From assembly GCA_903850425.1 (NCBI GenBank), contig CAINLR010000157.1:1-44734 (forward strand): a stretch of 44,734 bases of DNA, read 5' to 3'. This document shows positions 29,250 to 38,500 of the stretch, piece by piece. Within the stretch, counting starts at the first letter, position 1. Each line of letters starts with the position of its first letter. The notes beneath the pieces were generated by a model, which was not told the DNA's origin, ran no database searches, and was given only the letters and a program-made list of their open reading frames with translations. This DNA is from an uncultured Verrucomicrobia subdivision 3 bacterium. GTDB taxonomy: Bacteria > Verrucomicrobiota > Verrucomicrobiia > Limisphaerales > UBA11358. A program made the position numbers and the translations under genes.

Positions 29250-30326
29250 TTACGGATTCGCCGTGGTCTTCTTCTCTGGCGGTTCGCGGTTCAACTGTAG
29301 CCTAAGTTCGCGCGGCTTGCCATCGGCGCGCTGGGGCAGAAAGATCTTGTCCTGCACATTTGTCAGCACCTCGCCCATGACCTTGACGAACTCCTGCTGC
29401 GCAAACAGATTCCGGTTGGTTTCGTAGCCCGGCAGCAAGGCGCTGAACCGCTTGGCCTCCGCTGTGAGAGATTCGACAAACCGCGCCCGGTCCGACGCCG
29501 CGACATTCGTGATGGTGGAAGCCCGCGCACCGGCCTGGCTCAAGACCTGATTCTCATAGCTTTTGGCGTCGTTGAGCAGCTTGCTGCGGTTTTGACTGGC
29601 GGTCGTGACCTGGGCAAAAACCTCTTTCAACTGGCGCGGCGCGACGCTTTGCACCTCGCATTGATCAATGCTGATGCCGAACTGTTCGCGCTCGGCCAAG
29701 GCGGTCACCCGCAATTTGACGGCCTCTTGAAAACCCAGTTTGTCGCGCGTCAGGATGTCATCCACCTTGAACTTCGCGGCCGAATAAATCAGCGCGTTGT
29801 TCAGCGCGTTCTGCACGGAATTGGACGCGCTCGAAAATTCAAAAATATAACGGATCGGATCGGTGATGTGATAAGTAAGTTTGGCGCGCGTGTGGATGAT
29901 GTTGCGGTCGGCCGTGATCGCGTAGCTATCAATGGCTGGATTGAGCGACGCTCCCGCCGGCGGTTCCGCGCCGGCGAGTTCCATTTCGGGCGTGGTGAGG
30001 AACCAGCCGACGCTGGAGTAAACCGTTTGAATTTCCGATATCGGAATTTTCACGACCTCGTCAATCGGATACGGAAAAGACCAATGCCAGCTACCGGCGG
30101 TCAGCAGCGCCTTCTGGCCTTCGCCAACGGGTTTGCCAAAGCGCAGGATGACCGCCTTTTCGGACGAGCCAACCGTAAAGAATCCGGAGCCAAAAAACAC
30201 CAGCACCAGCACCACCATCGCCACTTTGACAATGGCGAAGCTGCTCTTCAACGCCTCGGCCATCGCCAGCGAACCGGCGTCCTGGATTTCGGTCGAATGC
30301 TCGGGATGATCGTGATCGTGGCTCAT
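29250..30326 (-). CDS. SPFH/Band 7 protein, HflK-like
   Basis: 358 residues. The cytoplasmic N-terminus is His-rich (MSHDHDHPEHSTE), followed by one TM helix (VAMVVLVLVFFGSGFFTV) and the SPFH domain with GSSEKAVILRFGKPVGEG. LTYHITDPIRYIFEF and DDILTRDKLGFQEAVKLRV continue the fold, and a coiled coil (NRSKLLNDAKSYENQVLSQAGARA) leads to the C-terminal VMGEVLTNVQDKIFLP. HflK with HflC forms large membrane cages around FtsH in E. coli; no ftsH is in the window. The start overlaps the HflC-like stop by 4 nt, and the metal ATPase follows by 18 nt. A His-rich end is unusual for HflK and suggests metal binding. Confidence 0.85.
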   Translation of the reverse strand: MSHDHDHPEHSTEIQDAGSLAMAEALKSSFAIVKVAMVVLVLVFFGSGFFTVGSSEKAVILRFGKPVGEGQKALLTAGSWHWSFPYPIDEVVKIPISEIQTVYSSVGWFLTTPEMELAGAEPPAGASLNPAIDSYAITADRNIIHTRAKLTYHITDPIRYIFEFSSASNSVQNALNNALIYSAAKFKVDDILTRDKLGFQEAVKLRVTALAEREQFGISIDQCEVQSVAPRQLKEVFAQVTTASQNRSKLLNDAKSYENQVLSQAGARASTITNVAASDRARFVESLTAEAKRFSALLPGYETNRNLFAQQEFVKVMGEVLTNVQDKIFLPQRADGKPRELRLQLNREPPEKKTTANP

Positions 30327-31234
30327 GGCTGCGGATTGGCCGGCAGGTTACGGAACAAATCAAACGGCGGCGTGCGCTCGTCGAAAATCAGCGTGGCGCG
30401 CGAGTTGAGCGACTGCTTGAGCGCGTCCACGCGCAGGAGAAAATTCGCCAACTCGGGATTTTGCTGGAACACCGGGAGCGTCTTGGCGGCTTCGGCTTCG
30501 CCCGCACCGCGGATGCGGGTGGCGGCGGCATCGGCATTGGCCACGGTTTCGGCGGCCTGCCGGTCGGCGGCGGACTTGATGTTCTGCGCCTCGGCTTCGC
30601 CTTCATACTGCGCCTTGCTGATGAGCACCTGGCGTTCAGATTTCATGCGATCAAATACCGCGGTCGTGACATTGTCCGGCAGGGCGAGTTTCTTGATGCC
30701 GAGAAATTCAATTTTGATGCCGTAGTTGTTAGCCTGCAGCCGGGCCTGCACGGATGAATTAATCTCCTGCTCGACCGCATCAAACTTCAAGTCCTGCGGA
30801 TTGGAATTCACGAAATCAGAGAGCGGATGCTTGCCCATGACGGCCAGCGCGGAACTGCGCAACATGCCTTCGAGCTGGCGCTGCGCGTTCGGCATGGAGA
30901 CGTCAGCATCGCCGGGAAATTTCGGCACGAACACCGCCGCGTCGGAAATCCGCCAGCCCACATAAACGGTGGCGATCAGGTTGTTATTATCCGACGTGAG
31001 GCCCTCGCTGAACTTGTCCTCGAAATTCTGCACGCGCTGGTCGAAGCGATACACTTTCTGGATCGGCCAGGGCCATTTGAAATACGCGCCCGGCTCGGTG
31101 ATGTTGCGCACCGGCTTGCCGAAAGTCATGAGGACGGCGACCTCGGACTGGCGCACTTGAAAGGCAAACAGCAGCAGGGCAAAGATCACGACGAGCAAGG
31201 CGCCGATGATGAGGGTGAGTAGATTTCGTTTCAT
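30323..31234 (-). CDS. SPFH/Band 7 protein, HflC-like
   Basis: 303 residues. The N-terminal TM helix (LLTLIIGALLVVIFALLLFAF) is followed by the SPFH start VRQSEVAVLMTFGKPVRN and EPGAYFKWPWPIQKVYRFDQRV, a hallmark of HflC. Further on are LRSSALAVMGKHPLSDFV, IKKLALPDNVTTAVFDRMKSERQ and the Ala/Glu-rich coiled coil ISKAQYEGEAEAQNIKSAAD with RIRGAGEAEAAKTLP. It overlaps both neighbours by 4 nt, so three SPFH proteins are translated in series and probably assemble together. The C-terminal PANPQP tail is short. Confidence 0.88.
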   Translation of the reverse strand: MKRNLLTLIIGALLVVIFALLLFAFQVRQSEVAVLMTFGKPVRNITEPGAYFKWPWPIQKVYRFDQRVQNFEDKFSEGLTSDNNNLIATVYVGWRISDAAVFVPKFPGDADVSMPNAQRQLEGMLRSSALAVMGKHPLSDFVNSNPQDLKFDAVEQEINSSVQARLQANNYGIKIEFLGIKKLALPDNVTTAVFDRMKSERQVLISKAQYEGEAEAQNIKSAADRQAAETVANADAAATRIRGAGEAEAAKTLPVFQQNPELANFLLRVDALKQSLNSRATLIFDERTPPFDLFRNLPANPQP

Positions 31235-33108
31235 GGCTTGGAATCAGTGGGGACGGTCAGGTTCAAAAGGTCAGCGCGAATCTGGTCTTCCAGATTGAAA
31301 ATAACCACGTCGGAGGTGTTGGTGACGAGCAAAACATACTTGCGTGCGTTGGCGGTGGCGGCGGCGAAGTTCAAAAGATAGGCGCGCTGCCGGTAAACGG
31401 ACGGCGCGGCGGCGTAGGCCGGAATCTGGTTCGTGAAGAGCGCGGCGCGGGCCAGCGCGGAAACCTCAAGCCGCTGCCGGGCGGCGTCAGCGACGTTCGT
31501 GGTCATGAACGAGCGGGCACCGGCGAGCGCATTCGTGCGAATGGCCGCAGCTTGCGCGTCCAGAATTTTTGCAAGCTTCGTCTGCCCGGCCCCGACCACT
31601 TTTTCATAATCCGCAGCCACCGTGGTGGGCGGATGAATGTCCTGCAAGCCGACGAAAATGATCTTGGCTCCAAGTTGACGTTCGTTGGCCGCCTCCTGAA
31701 TTTTGTCGCAGAGCATTTGCGCCGCCTCTAACCGGTTGCTGGACATCACGTCATTCAAATCCTTGCCCGCGAGAAAACGGACGACTTGGCGGGTGGCCAG
31801 ACTTTGCAGCAAGGTCACTGGATCGCCGTTTTTGTAGGCCCAGTCCGTCACGTTGGTGATCTGGAATTGCACCGGGATGCTCACGGTGATGAGACTGACG
31901 GGCGGGGCCTTCAGCGTATCGTGCGTGTCGGCGGCCGCCGTGTTCACCGTCGCCGGAGCGCGGTTGCCGACGAGGAAATTTTCCTCCTGCATGTGGCTGA
32001 CGCTCCAGAGAATGATGCTCGCGGATTCTCCTTTTTCTTCCGGCGTGTAGCCGACGGCAAACGACTGGATTTGGTCCGTGCGGTAGCGATAGATTTTGTC
32101 CGCTGGCCAAGGCCACTTGAAATGCAATCCCGCCTCAAACGTGGCCACCGGCCGGCCATAATGCTCCCGCACCGCCTGCTCCCCGGCATCAATGAAAACG
32201 ACACAGGTGGACAGCAGCAGCACGGCGAGCTGTGCGAGAATCAAGGCGGGAAGATTTTTTTGGAGCGCCTGAAAAAACCAGGTTTCGGAAACTTTGAAGC
32301 CGAATTGATAATCCAGCGTCTGCGCTGCTGTGGTGAAGAGACTTTCCGGTTGCCCCAGCAAACCGACCAAACGGCTGTCGTAAAGCGGGCGGGCGATCTT
32401 GCCTTTGACGCGCGGGCGGTAGATTTCTAGCAGCAACGTCAGCAGGATTTCCACTGCGAGCAGGCCGAGAAGCACGCACAACCCGCGCGCCACCCACAAA
32501 TCGGCGTTCACATATTTGGCCTGAACGCCCGCCATGCCGAGGGCTGTGAGCGCGCAAACGTAAGCGCCCGCCAACAAGAAACTCGCGCTGGGCCGAAGGA
32601 GACGGTGATTTTCCAGCCGCGCAATCGTCACCGAGAAACGCCCGAGCAAAAACAACAGCAGGGCAAATATCGCGAAGAGCGAGAGGGCTTCCATCGCGCG
32701 TTCAGGAATGAGTCCCGCTGGAGCCTTGGCCGTCCAACGCCAGAGCAGCCACGCCCCGCCGCCCGAAAGCAGCATCAACAAAATGCTGAAGCCGGGCACG
32801 AAATACTTTTCAAACTGCACCCGCGCGTTTTGCGCCGGGAAGCTGCCTTCGTCCTTGTTTTCGAAGAGCGAGATGCCGGTGCGGCTGCGGGCGAGTTCGT
32901 CCAGTTCCAGTTTTTCGAGCCGCTCATTTTCATCGAGCCGCATCTGGAACCAGCTCATGAAGGCGACCAGCACGCCGAGGCCGAGAAACACCACGGCCAC
33001 CTGCCCCGCCAGCGAGCGGGCAAACACCGTGACGCCGAAGGTGGCGAGAAAAATCACCGCCGCCGCGCCGAGATTGACCAGACCGTTTTTTTGGGTGTTG
33101 CGTTCCAC
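31231..33108 (-). CDS. Polytopic SPFH-domain membrane protein
   Basis: 625 residues starting at GTG 33108. The N-terminal half has six TM helices (AAAVIFLATFGVTVFA, VAVVFLGLGVLVAFMSWF, VPGFSILLMLLSGGGAWLL, LSLFAIFALLLFLLG, FLLAGAYVCALTALGMAGV, CVLLGLLAVEILLTLLLEI). A seventh (LILAQLAVLLLSTCVVFI) then leads directly into an SPFH domain: DAGEQAVREHYGRPVATFEAG followed by LHFKWPWPADKIYRYRTDQ. SLITVSIPVQFQITN and VRFLAGKDLNDVM are later SPFH strands, followed by a helical end. The last part is thus HflC/HflK-like with an added six-helix membrane unit. I know no named function. Its 4-nt overlap with the HflC-like gene indicates a joint complex. Confidence 0.8.
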   Translation of the reverse strand: MERNTQKNGLVNLGAAAVIFLATFGVTVFARSLAGQVAVVFLGLGVLVAFMSWFQMRLDENERLEKLELDELARSRTGISLFENKDEGSFPAQNARVQFEKYFVPGFSILLMLLSGGGAWLLWRWTAKAPAGLIPERAMEALSLFAIFALLLFLLGRFSVTIARLENHRLLRPSASFLLAGAYVCALTALGMAGVQAKYVNADLWVARGLCVLLGLLAVEILLTLLLEIYRPRVKGKIARPLYDSRLVGLLGQPESLFTTAAQTLDYQFGFKVSETWFFQALQKNLPALILAQLAVLLLSTCVVFIDAGEQAVREHYGRPVATFEAGLHFKWPWPADKIYRYRTDQIQSFAVGYTPEEKGESASIILWSVSHMQEENFLVGNRAPATVNTAAADTHDTLKAPPVSLITVSIPVQFQITNVTDWAYKNGDPVTLLQSLATRQVVRFLAGKDLNDVMSSNRLEAAQMLCDKIQEAANERQLGAKIIFVGLQDIHPPTTVAADYEKVVGAGQTKLAKILDAQAAAIRTNALAGARSFMTTNVADAARQRLEVSALARAALFTNQIPAYAAAPSVYRQRAYLLNFAAATANARKYVLLVTNTSDVVIFNLEDQIRADLLNLTVPTDSKP

Positions 33109-33115
33109 GGGAGTA

Positions 33116-33216
33116 ATTAATGCAAAATTAAAAATTAAAAATTAAGAATGTGACCGAGCCCTCCAGGCGTTGGGCTTCGTCATTTTGCATTTTTAACTTT
33201 GAATTTTTCATTTAAT
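33116..33216. repeat. AT-rich inverted repeat between permease and SPFH genes
   Basis: The left arm, an AATTAATGCAAAATTAAAAA-type sequence (33116-33150), and the right arm, the inverse of it (33181-33216), are imperfect inverse copies. A small AGCCC/GGGCT hairpin lies in the middle. The TAA stop of the permease (33212-33214) is inside the right arm. A closely similar tract is inside rimO. Confidence 0.7.
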
Positions 33217-34174
33217 TGAGTTCGCGATCTTCAAACAGGGCCGCGCCCACGGCCAGCGCCGCGCCGACATAGCACGTCGCGTAGCCAAGCGCCTTGCCGA
33301 CGTAAGCCCATTGAAACGTGTTCTTACCCGTCTCGAGCGCGTCGGCGAGCCAGAAAAGCTGCCAGTTCGGGACCGCAGTGTAAAGCGTCGAAGCCCACCA
33401 ACTGCCTTTGGCAGCGGGCAAGCCAAAGAAATAATCCGACATCAAGCCGACCATGAAAATCCCGGAACAGATGGCCAGCGTCGGAATCGTGTCAAAACGG
33501 GTGGAACACGCGAGCGCCACGGCGGCCAGAATCCAGAGCGCGAACAAAATCAAAATGCCGGCTGGCAATAACCGCCAGTCCACCGCCGCCGACTGGCCGA
33601 GACTTTGCATCTGGCTGGTGAATTGAATGATGACGAAGCTGGCGAGCGTGCTCATCACCACGACCATCAGCACCGCGTCGCTCACAAACGGGCGGCGCAG
33701 GAAGAAATTACTGCAGCCCGCCAGCGCGTAGGCCAGCGCCATGGCCGCCACAAAAATACCGATGGCTTGCACGTCCGTTTTGCCGTAGGCATCAAACGCA
33801 AGCCAGCTCGCGAGCAATACGCCGATGAAATTCACATACGCCAGCACGGTCAAGGCCCCGGCGAGTCCGGCAAATTTGGCGAACAAAAACTGCGTCCGCC
33901 CCACCGGCTTGGACAGCACCGTGAGTGCGGTGCCGGTGCGGAGTTCCCGCGCCAGCGAGGCCGACGCGCTCAACACCGCGCCGAACAAGCCGCTCAGCAG
34001 CATCACCGCCAGCGCACTCGTTTTGACGAGTTTCATTTCGTCGCCGAAGGCGAAGTAATACGGCACCGCGAGAAAGATCTCAAAGAGCACGGAGCCCGTC
34101 ATCAACAGCAGAAAAATCGGCTGCCGGATGAGTTCCATGAACGCGTTGACCGCAATGTTTCTAAATTGACGCAT
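33212..34174 (-). CDS. ABC-2 type permease
   Basis: 320 residues. MRQFRNIAVNAFMELIRQPIF opens as in many ABC-2 permeases, followed by TM helices at about 20-38, 52-70, 105-125 and 135-150, with more to the C-terminus (VLMVVVMSTLASFVIIQF, LLPAGILILFALWILAAVAL, FMVGLMSDYFFGL). The cytoplasmic ARELRTGTALTVLSKPVGRTQFLFAKFAG segment is the coupling region. No ATPase gene is next to it, so it may use the ATPase at 25399-26598 in the same transcription run. It is the first gene of the minus-strand run. The first 28 or so codons and upstream DNA are duplicated at 39277-39420. Confidence 0.85.
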   Translation of the reverse strand: MRQFRNIAVNAFMELIRQPIFLLLMTGSVLFEIFLAVPYYFAFGDEMKLVKTSALAVMLLSGLFGAVLSASASLARELRTGTALTVLSKPVGRTQFLFAKFAGLAGALTVLAYVNFIGVLLASWLAFDAYGKTDVQAIGIFVAAMALAYALAGCSNFFLRRPFVSDAVLMVVVMSTLASFVIIQFTSQMQSLGQSAAVDWRLLPAGILILFALWILAAVALACSTRFDTIPTLAICSGIFMVGLMSDYFFGLPAAKGSWWASTLYTAVPNWQLFWLADALETGKNTFQWAYVGKALGYATCYVGAALAVGAALFEDRELN

Positions 34175-34284
34175 GACCTTCTGACTAGCTTACAAACCGC
34201 GCGGACGTTTGCAAACGGTTAATCCGTGTGCAGCAAAGAAATGGAGCGGGAAAATGCGGTTTGCGTTCAAATTTGACTGGAAAA

Positions 34285-34421
34285 TCATAGGGACAACTTT
34301 TCGCGGTGCGGCAGATGGTCGCGGTTCCAACGCACCAAGGCAGCGTCGCTGGTGTCTTCAAAGAGAAATTTCAACGTCGGCGATTCGACGTGGCCGTCGC
34401 AAAAGACTGTAGTGGCCTTGC
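34285..34421 (-). pseudogene. 3' fragment of an H-X9-DG pilin-like gene
   Basis: Read on the minus strand this gives [20 protein letters not shown], then a last part close to RWNRDHLPH and a TGA stop. That is nearly the same as the end of the intact gene at 34539-35357. No upstream part of the gene is present: the copy is cut off by the palindromic element at 34435-34534. It is a leftover of a duplicated gene. Confidence 0.8.
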
Positions 34422-34434
34422 TGGGACCGGGGGG

Positions 34435-34534
34435 AAAGCTCCAGAGGGCTGGAGCACTCCAAGACGCTTCGCGTTGACGATGCCCGTGGATTTTCGCGCC
34501 AGCGTCTTGGAGTGCGGTGGTCCTCCACCGCTTT
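34435..34534. repeat. Palindromic element between two pilin 3' ends
   Basis: GCACTCCAAGACGC (34454-34467) and GCGTCTTGGAGTGC (34502-34515) are perfect 14-bp inverse copies. CCAG/CTGG-type and GGTGG/CCACC hairpins lie outside them, with AAAG and CTTT at the ends. It abuts the fragment on the left and the last codons of the intact pilin-like gene on the right, where the TAA stop follows 5 nt later. Confidence 0.7.
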
Positions 34535-34538
34535 GGCC

Positions 34539-35357
34539 TTACGGCGACAATTTTGCGCGGTGCGGCAGGTGGTCTCGGTTCCAGCGCGCCAAAGCCGCGT
34601 CGCTGGTGTCTTCAAAGAGGAATTTCAGCGTCGGCGATTCAACGTGGCCGTCGCAAAAGACCACGTTGGCTTTGCCTTGGTGGCGGGAGATCGCCGTGGA
34701 GGTGTCAAAAAAGCCGGTGAACGAATCATGCCGCCAGAGCATGGACTGTCCGCTGAAAATCTGGTCTCCGTTTCCATGAAAACCATCACCGATGGCCATC
34801 ATCTCGGATGGGCTTACAACCAACGAGTCGCTTATGGCTGGTTTGACCACTGGAAAAGCGGATCCTTTATTTCCAGACGGGTATGGCACCGTGTGAGTGA
34901 AACCGAATGTGCCGCCTAATCCCAGTGAGTTTGTATCGGTGCCTATTCCAAAAGCGTTGTAACCATAGGAACTAAAACTTGTTTTCAGAATGCCCATCGA
35001 CTTGACGCCCGGGCAGAGCCACACATCACGATTCCAGAAATTTGTCTTGTTGTGATGGTCGTAACCGAATTGATTTCCAAGCGTTTCGACCCAGGTGTTG
35101 AAGTCATAAGGAATGCCATTGGTGGTAAACTTAGCGTCCACAAAAAGCGGATATTTATGATTGTCTCCGACGAATTCCTGCAACCCTTGTCCCAGTTGGC
35201 GCACGTTGTTAACGCATTGTATCTGTCGCGCTCTTTGCATGCTGCGTGACAATGCGGGCAGCAACAGCGCCGCGAGAATTGCGATGATGGCAATGACGAC
35301 CAAGAGTTCCATCAGCGTCAAAGCTGAGTTCGCTTTTGGACGTTGAAGCCTTTTCAT
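34539..35357 (-). CDS. Prepilin-like protein with H-X9-DG motif
   Basis: 272 residues. The N-terminus is a prepilin type helix, [26 protein letters not shown], in which Ala replaces the usual Gly before the cleavage point and the usual Phe is Leu; Glu is present. The middle is variable with many aromatic residues ([19 protein letters not shown]). Near the end, His226 to Asp236-Gly237 in [17 protein letters not shown] is the H-X9-DG motif, a mark of a large prepilin-like family expanded in Planctomycetes and Verrucomicrobia. Such proteins are thought to be secreted pseudopilin-like proteins of unknown role. The purL 3' fragment lies 37 nt upstream. Processing by prepilin peptidase is uncertain because of the changed cleavage site. 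Confidence 0.88.
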   Translation of the reverse strand: MKRLQRPKANSALTLMELLVVIAIIAILAALLLPALSRSMQRARQIQCVNNVRQLGQGLQEFVGDNHKYPLFVDAKFTTNGIPYDFNTWVETLGNQFGYDHHNKTNFWNRDVWLCPGVKSMGILKTSFSSYGYNAFGIGTDTNSLGLGGTFGFTHTVPYPSGNKGSAFPVVKPAISDSLVVSPSEMMAIGDGFHGNGDQIFSGQSMLWRHDSFTGFFDTSTAISRHQGKANVVFCDGHVESPTLKFLFEDTSDAALARWNRDHLPHRAKLSP

Positions 35358-35393
35358 TCAGCGATTAGACCGCCGCGACCACAATTGGTCAAG

Positions 35394-35559
35394 CTATCGC
35401 GCGGGCAATGCTGCTCCGCCACGCGTCGTGCGGTTCGGTGAGTGGGGGTAGAATTCGCCTCTCACGCTTTTCACCGTCAGCCTGCCGCCGCTGACTTTGC
35501 CGATCTGCACCGCCGGCACGCCCTTGAGTTTGGCGCATTCGACGACGTTCCCAACGGCG
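35394..35559 (-). pseudogene. 3' fragment of purL
   Basis: The minus strand matches the last 55 or so codons of purL (42123-44732): [10 protein letters not shown] is kept, then RLTVKS, and the DNA of the IARAMG end is recognisable (ATTGCCCGCGCGAT). A one-base deletion near 35450 shifts the frame, so it cannot encode the normal end. It ends 13 bp before the stop of the SNF2 gene. Confidence 0.85.
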
Positions 35560-35571
35560 AACAAACATCAT

Positions 35572-38500
35572 TCACCCCGCCAACAGATAGCGCAGATCGT
35601 CCAGCGACAAGCCCTGCGCAAATTTCTCCTCGCCCAGCACGTCATTAGCAAGCGAGTGCTTTTGCTTTTGCAGGGAGCGAATTTTTTCCTCGATGCTGTC
35701 TTTGATGAGCAGCCGGTAGGCCATGACTTTGCGGGTCTGGCCAATGCGGTGCGTGCGGTCAATGGCCTGGTTCTCCACCGCCGGATTCCACCACGGATCG
35801 AACAGCACAACGTAACTAGCCGCCGTCAGATTCAGGCCGAAACCGCCGGCCTTGAGCGAAATTAAAAATACGCCCTCGCCTTCTGCCGCTTGAAAATCCT
35901 TCACCAGCTCGCCGCGATTCTCCGTTTCGCCCGCCAGATACCAGTGCTTCCATTCGCGCTTTTTTATTTCATCGCGCAGAATGTCGAGCAAGCCCACGAA
36001 CTGCGAAAACACCAGCACCTTCTCGCCTTCCTCGATCAACGGTTCGAGCGTCTCAATCAGCGCTTCAACCTTGGCGCTGGCGGCTTTCGAGTCGGGCTTC
36101 ACCAGTTGCGGGTGACAGCAAATCTGCCGCAGCCGCAGCAGCGAGGTGAGGAAGTTGAAGCGTTCCTTGTTCAGCGCCGCCGCCGTTTTCACGCCGAGCA
36201 GCATCGCTTGGGCGCGCTTGAGTTCGGCGCGGTAGAGCGTCTTCTGTTCGCCTTCCATCTCGCAAAACAAATCTTCCTCCATGCGATCCGGCAGGTCGCG
36301 CGCGACCTGTGCTTTGGTGCGGCGAATCAGAAAAGGCCGCACGCGCGCCGCGAGCCGCTGGCGGGCGAATGGATCGTCCTTCGCGTCATAGAGCCGACCG
36401 AATTGCGCGCGGTTGCCGAGCGCGCCGGGCATGGCAAAACTCATCAGGCTCCACAAATCCAGCAGCCGGTTTTCGATGGGCGTGCCGCTCAAGATCAACC
36501 GGTGGGTGGAACGCAACTGCCGCGCAATCTGTGCCGTCTGGCTGGAAGGATTCTTGATGTATTGCCCTTCGTCGAGAATGACGGCTTGAAACCGTTCGCG
36601 CGCGAGGTCTTCGCCCACCACGCGGAGCTGGCTGTAATTCAAGACGTGTAAATCCGCCGAGGCCAGCATCCCGGCAACGGATTTGAGTTCACTCGCCGAC
36701 CACACGCGGACTTTCAGCGACGGGAAAAATTTCACCGCCTCGGCATGCCAGTTGTCGGCGACGGATTTGGGACAGACGACGAGACTGCTAGTGGCACGGG
36801 CGTCCCGCCCATGTGTTTCTTGACCGGCAGATGAAGTCACGGGCGGGACGCCCGTGCCACTACCATTCCGCAGCCACGCCAGCCACGCGAGCGTCTGCAG
36901 AGTTTTTCCCAGCCCCATGTCATCGGCCAGGATGCCGCCGAAATGATTGGTCGAGAGATAGCAGAGAAAATGAAAACCATCGCGCTGATACGGCCGCATC
37001 TCCGCCTGGATTTCCACCGGCACCTCCGGCGTGACGCGCGCCTGCAGTTCCGTGGCGCGCCGTTCGATGCGTTCGCAGGTTTCCTCCGGCAGAAATTTTC
37101 GCGCCGCTTTGTCCGCGAGTTGAAACGCGTGCAGCCGCTGCGGTTCGCTGGTCAATTCGTGCGACGTCAGACCAAGCCGCGCCAGTTCCTCGTCCTCTTC
37201 CTTGCTCAAGGCAAACTCCAGTTTGCGCCAGCCTTTCTTGCCGACGCGCACCCATTTGCCCTTGGCGTCGAGCAACAGTTTGATTTCCTCCTGCGTCAGC
37301 GTGGCGTCGTTCACGTCCACGATCACGCGGAGATCGAACCAGTCCATCTCCGTCTCGCTGGCTTCGAGCCGGATTTTGCCGGACACCTCGGCGTTTTGGA
37401 ACGACGCCAGTTCGCCGCGCAGTTCGATCCGCGTGCCGGCCGGCATGGCCTTGAGGAATGGAACAAAAATTTCCGGAAATCTTTTCGTCAGCCGCAGCGA
37501 CCAGCGACCGGAATGAAAGTCCCATCTGAACCCGGCCGCTTCGAGTGGCGCGGTCAGCGCATTCAACGCGGAACGATCCAGCCGCAGCAAATCATTCTCG
37601 CGCGCCAGCGGATTTGACGCCGACTCCGCCGTGGGCAGCCAGCCGTTCGCCGTCCAGTGCTCGATGAATGTCGCGTCGTCGGAAACGCCCAGCAAATCCA
37701 CATAGCAACTCTCGCTGGCCATGCCCGGCCAGGGCGACTTGACCTCCGCCCGCAAACACGGCTTGAGTTGAACTGTGCGCACGCGCGCGGCCAGACGCGG
37801 CGGCGGCTCAACGTGGAGCCGCGTCAGCAGGCGCAGTCCACCGGCGGATTCAAACGCCTTCGCGGGAATCACCGTCGGCTCGTGCAGCGCCATGAGATGC
37901 GGCTCGAACGGCGGGCCGTTGAAGATACCCAGCGGCGTGAGATAAAGCACCGGTTGCGAAGGCGTGGTGAACCAAATTTCCGGCAGCGGTTCGCCGTCGG
38001 CTTGCAGCAGGGAAAGCGAATAATCGCCCTCCGCATCCTCGGGCTGCGTGACTTGCCAGCGCAGTGGGGCCGCATGAAAAACGAGCGGCTCCCCGGCGGC
38101 GTTGGCCAAGAGCGGACGCAAATGCGGCTGGCGAAACCAGCGCCCCGACTGCTCAGACATCCACGGGTCGGTGTAGGCAAGCGAACTGGAGGAATAGACC
38201 TGCGAGCGTTGCCAATAGGGAAGCCAGAGCAGCGCCGCCTCCGCCGAAAGCTGGGGCGCATGGGTGGCGTCGAAATCACGAAGTTTGCCCGGCTTCAACG
38301 CCAGCCATTCGCCGCCAGTGATCCGCCATTCCAACGATGCCTGCCTCGGATTGAAGCGCAGCCGCAATTCCACCGGCCCAGCCGACTGCGGCGTGGCGGT
38401 CGTCGGATTCGCCGGGTCGCCGAGCCGCGATAAAGTTAAGGTCCAGCGCTCGATTTCTTTGCCGCGCCGCAGCCGGTGCATCCGGTCGCGCACGACGGTC

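Noticed and set aside
29250-33108. Standard HflK-HflC-FtsH locus
   Set aside because: No ftsH or AAA protease is present, and the first gene is a seven-TM SPFH protein not found in that locus.
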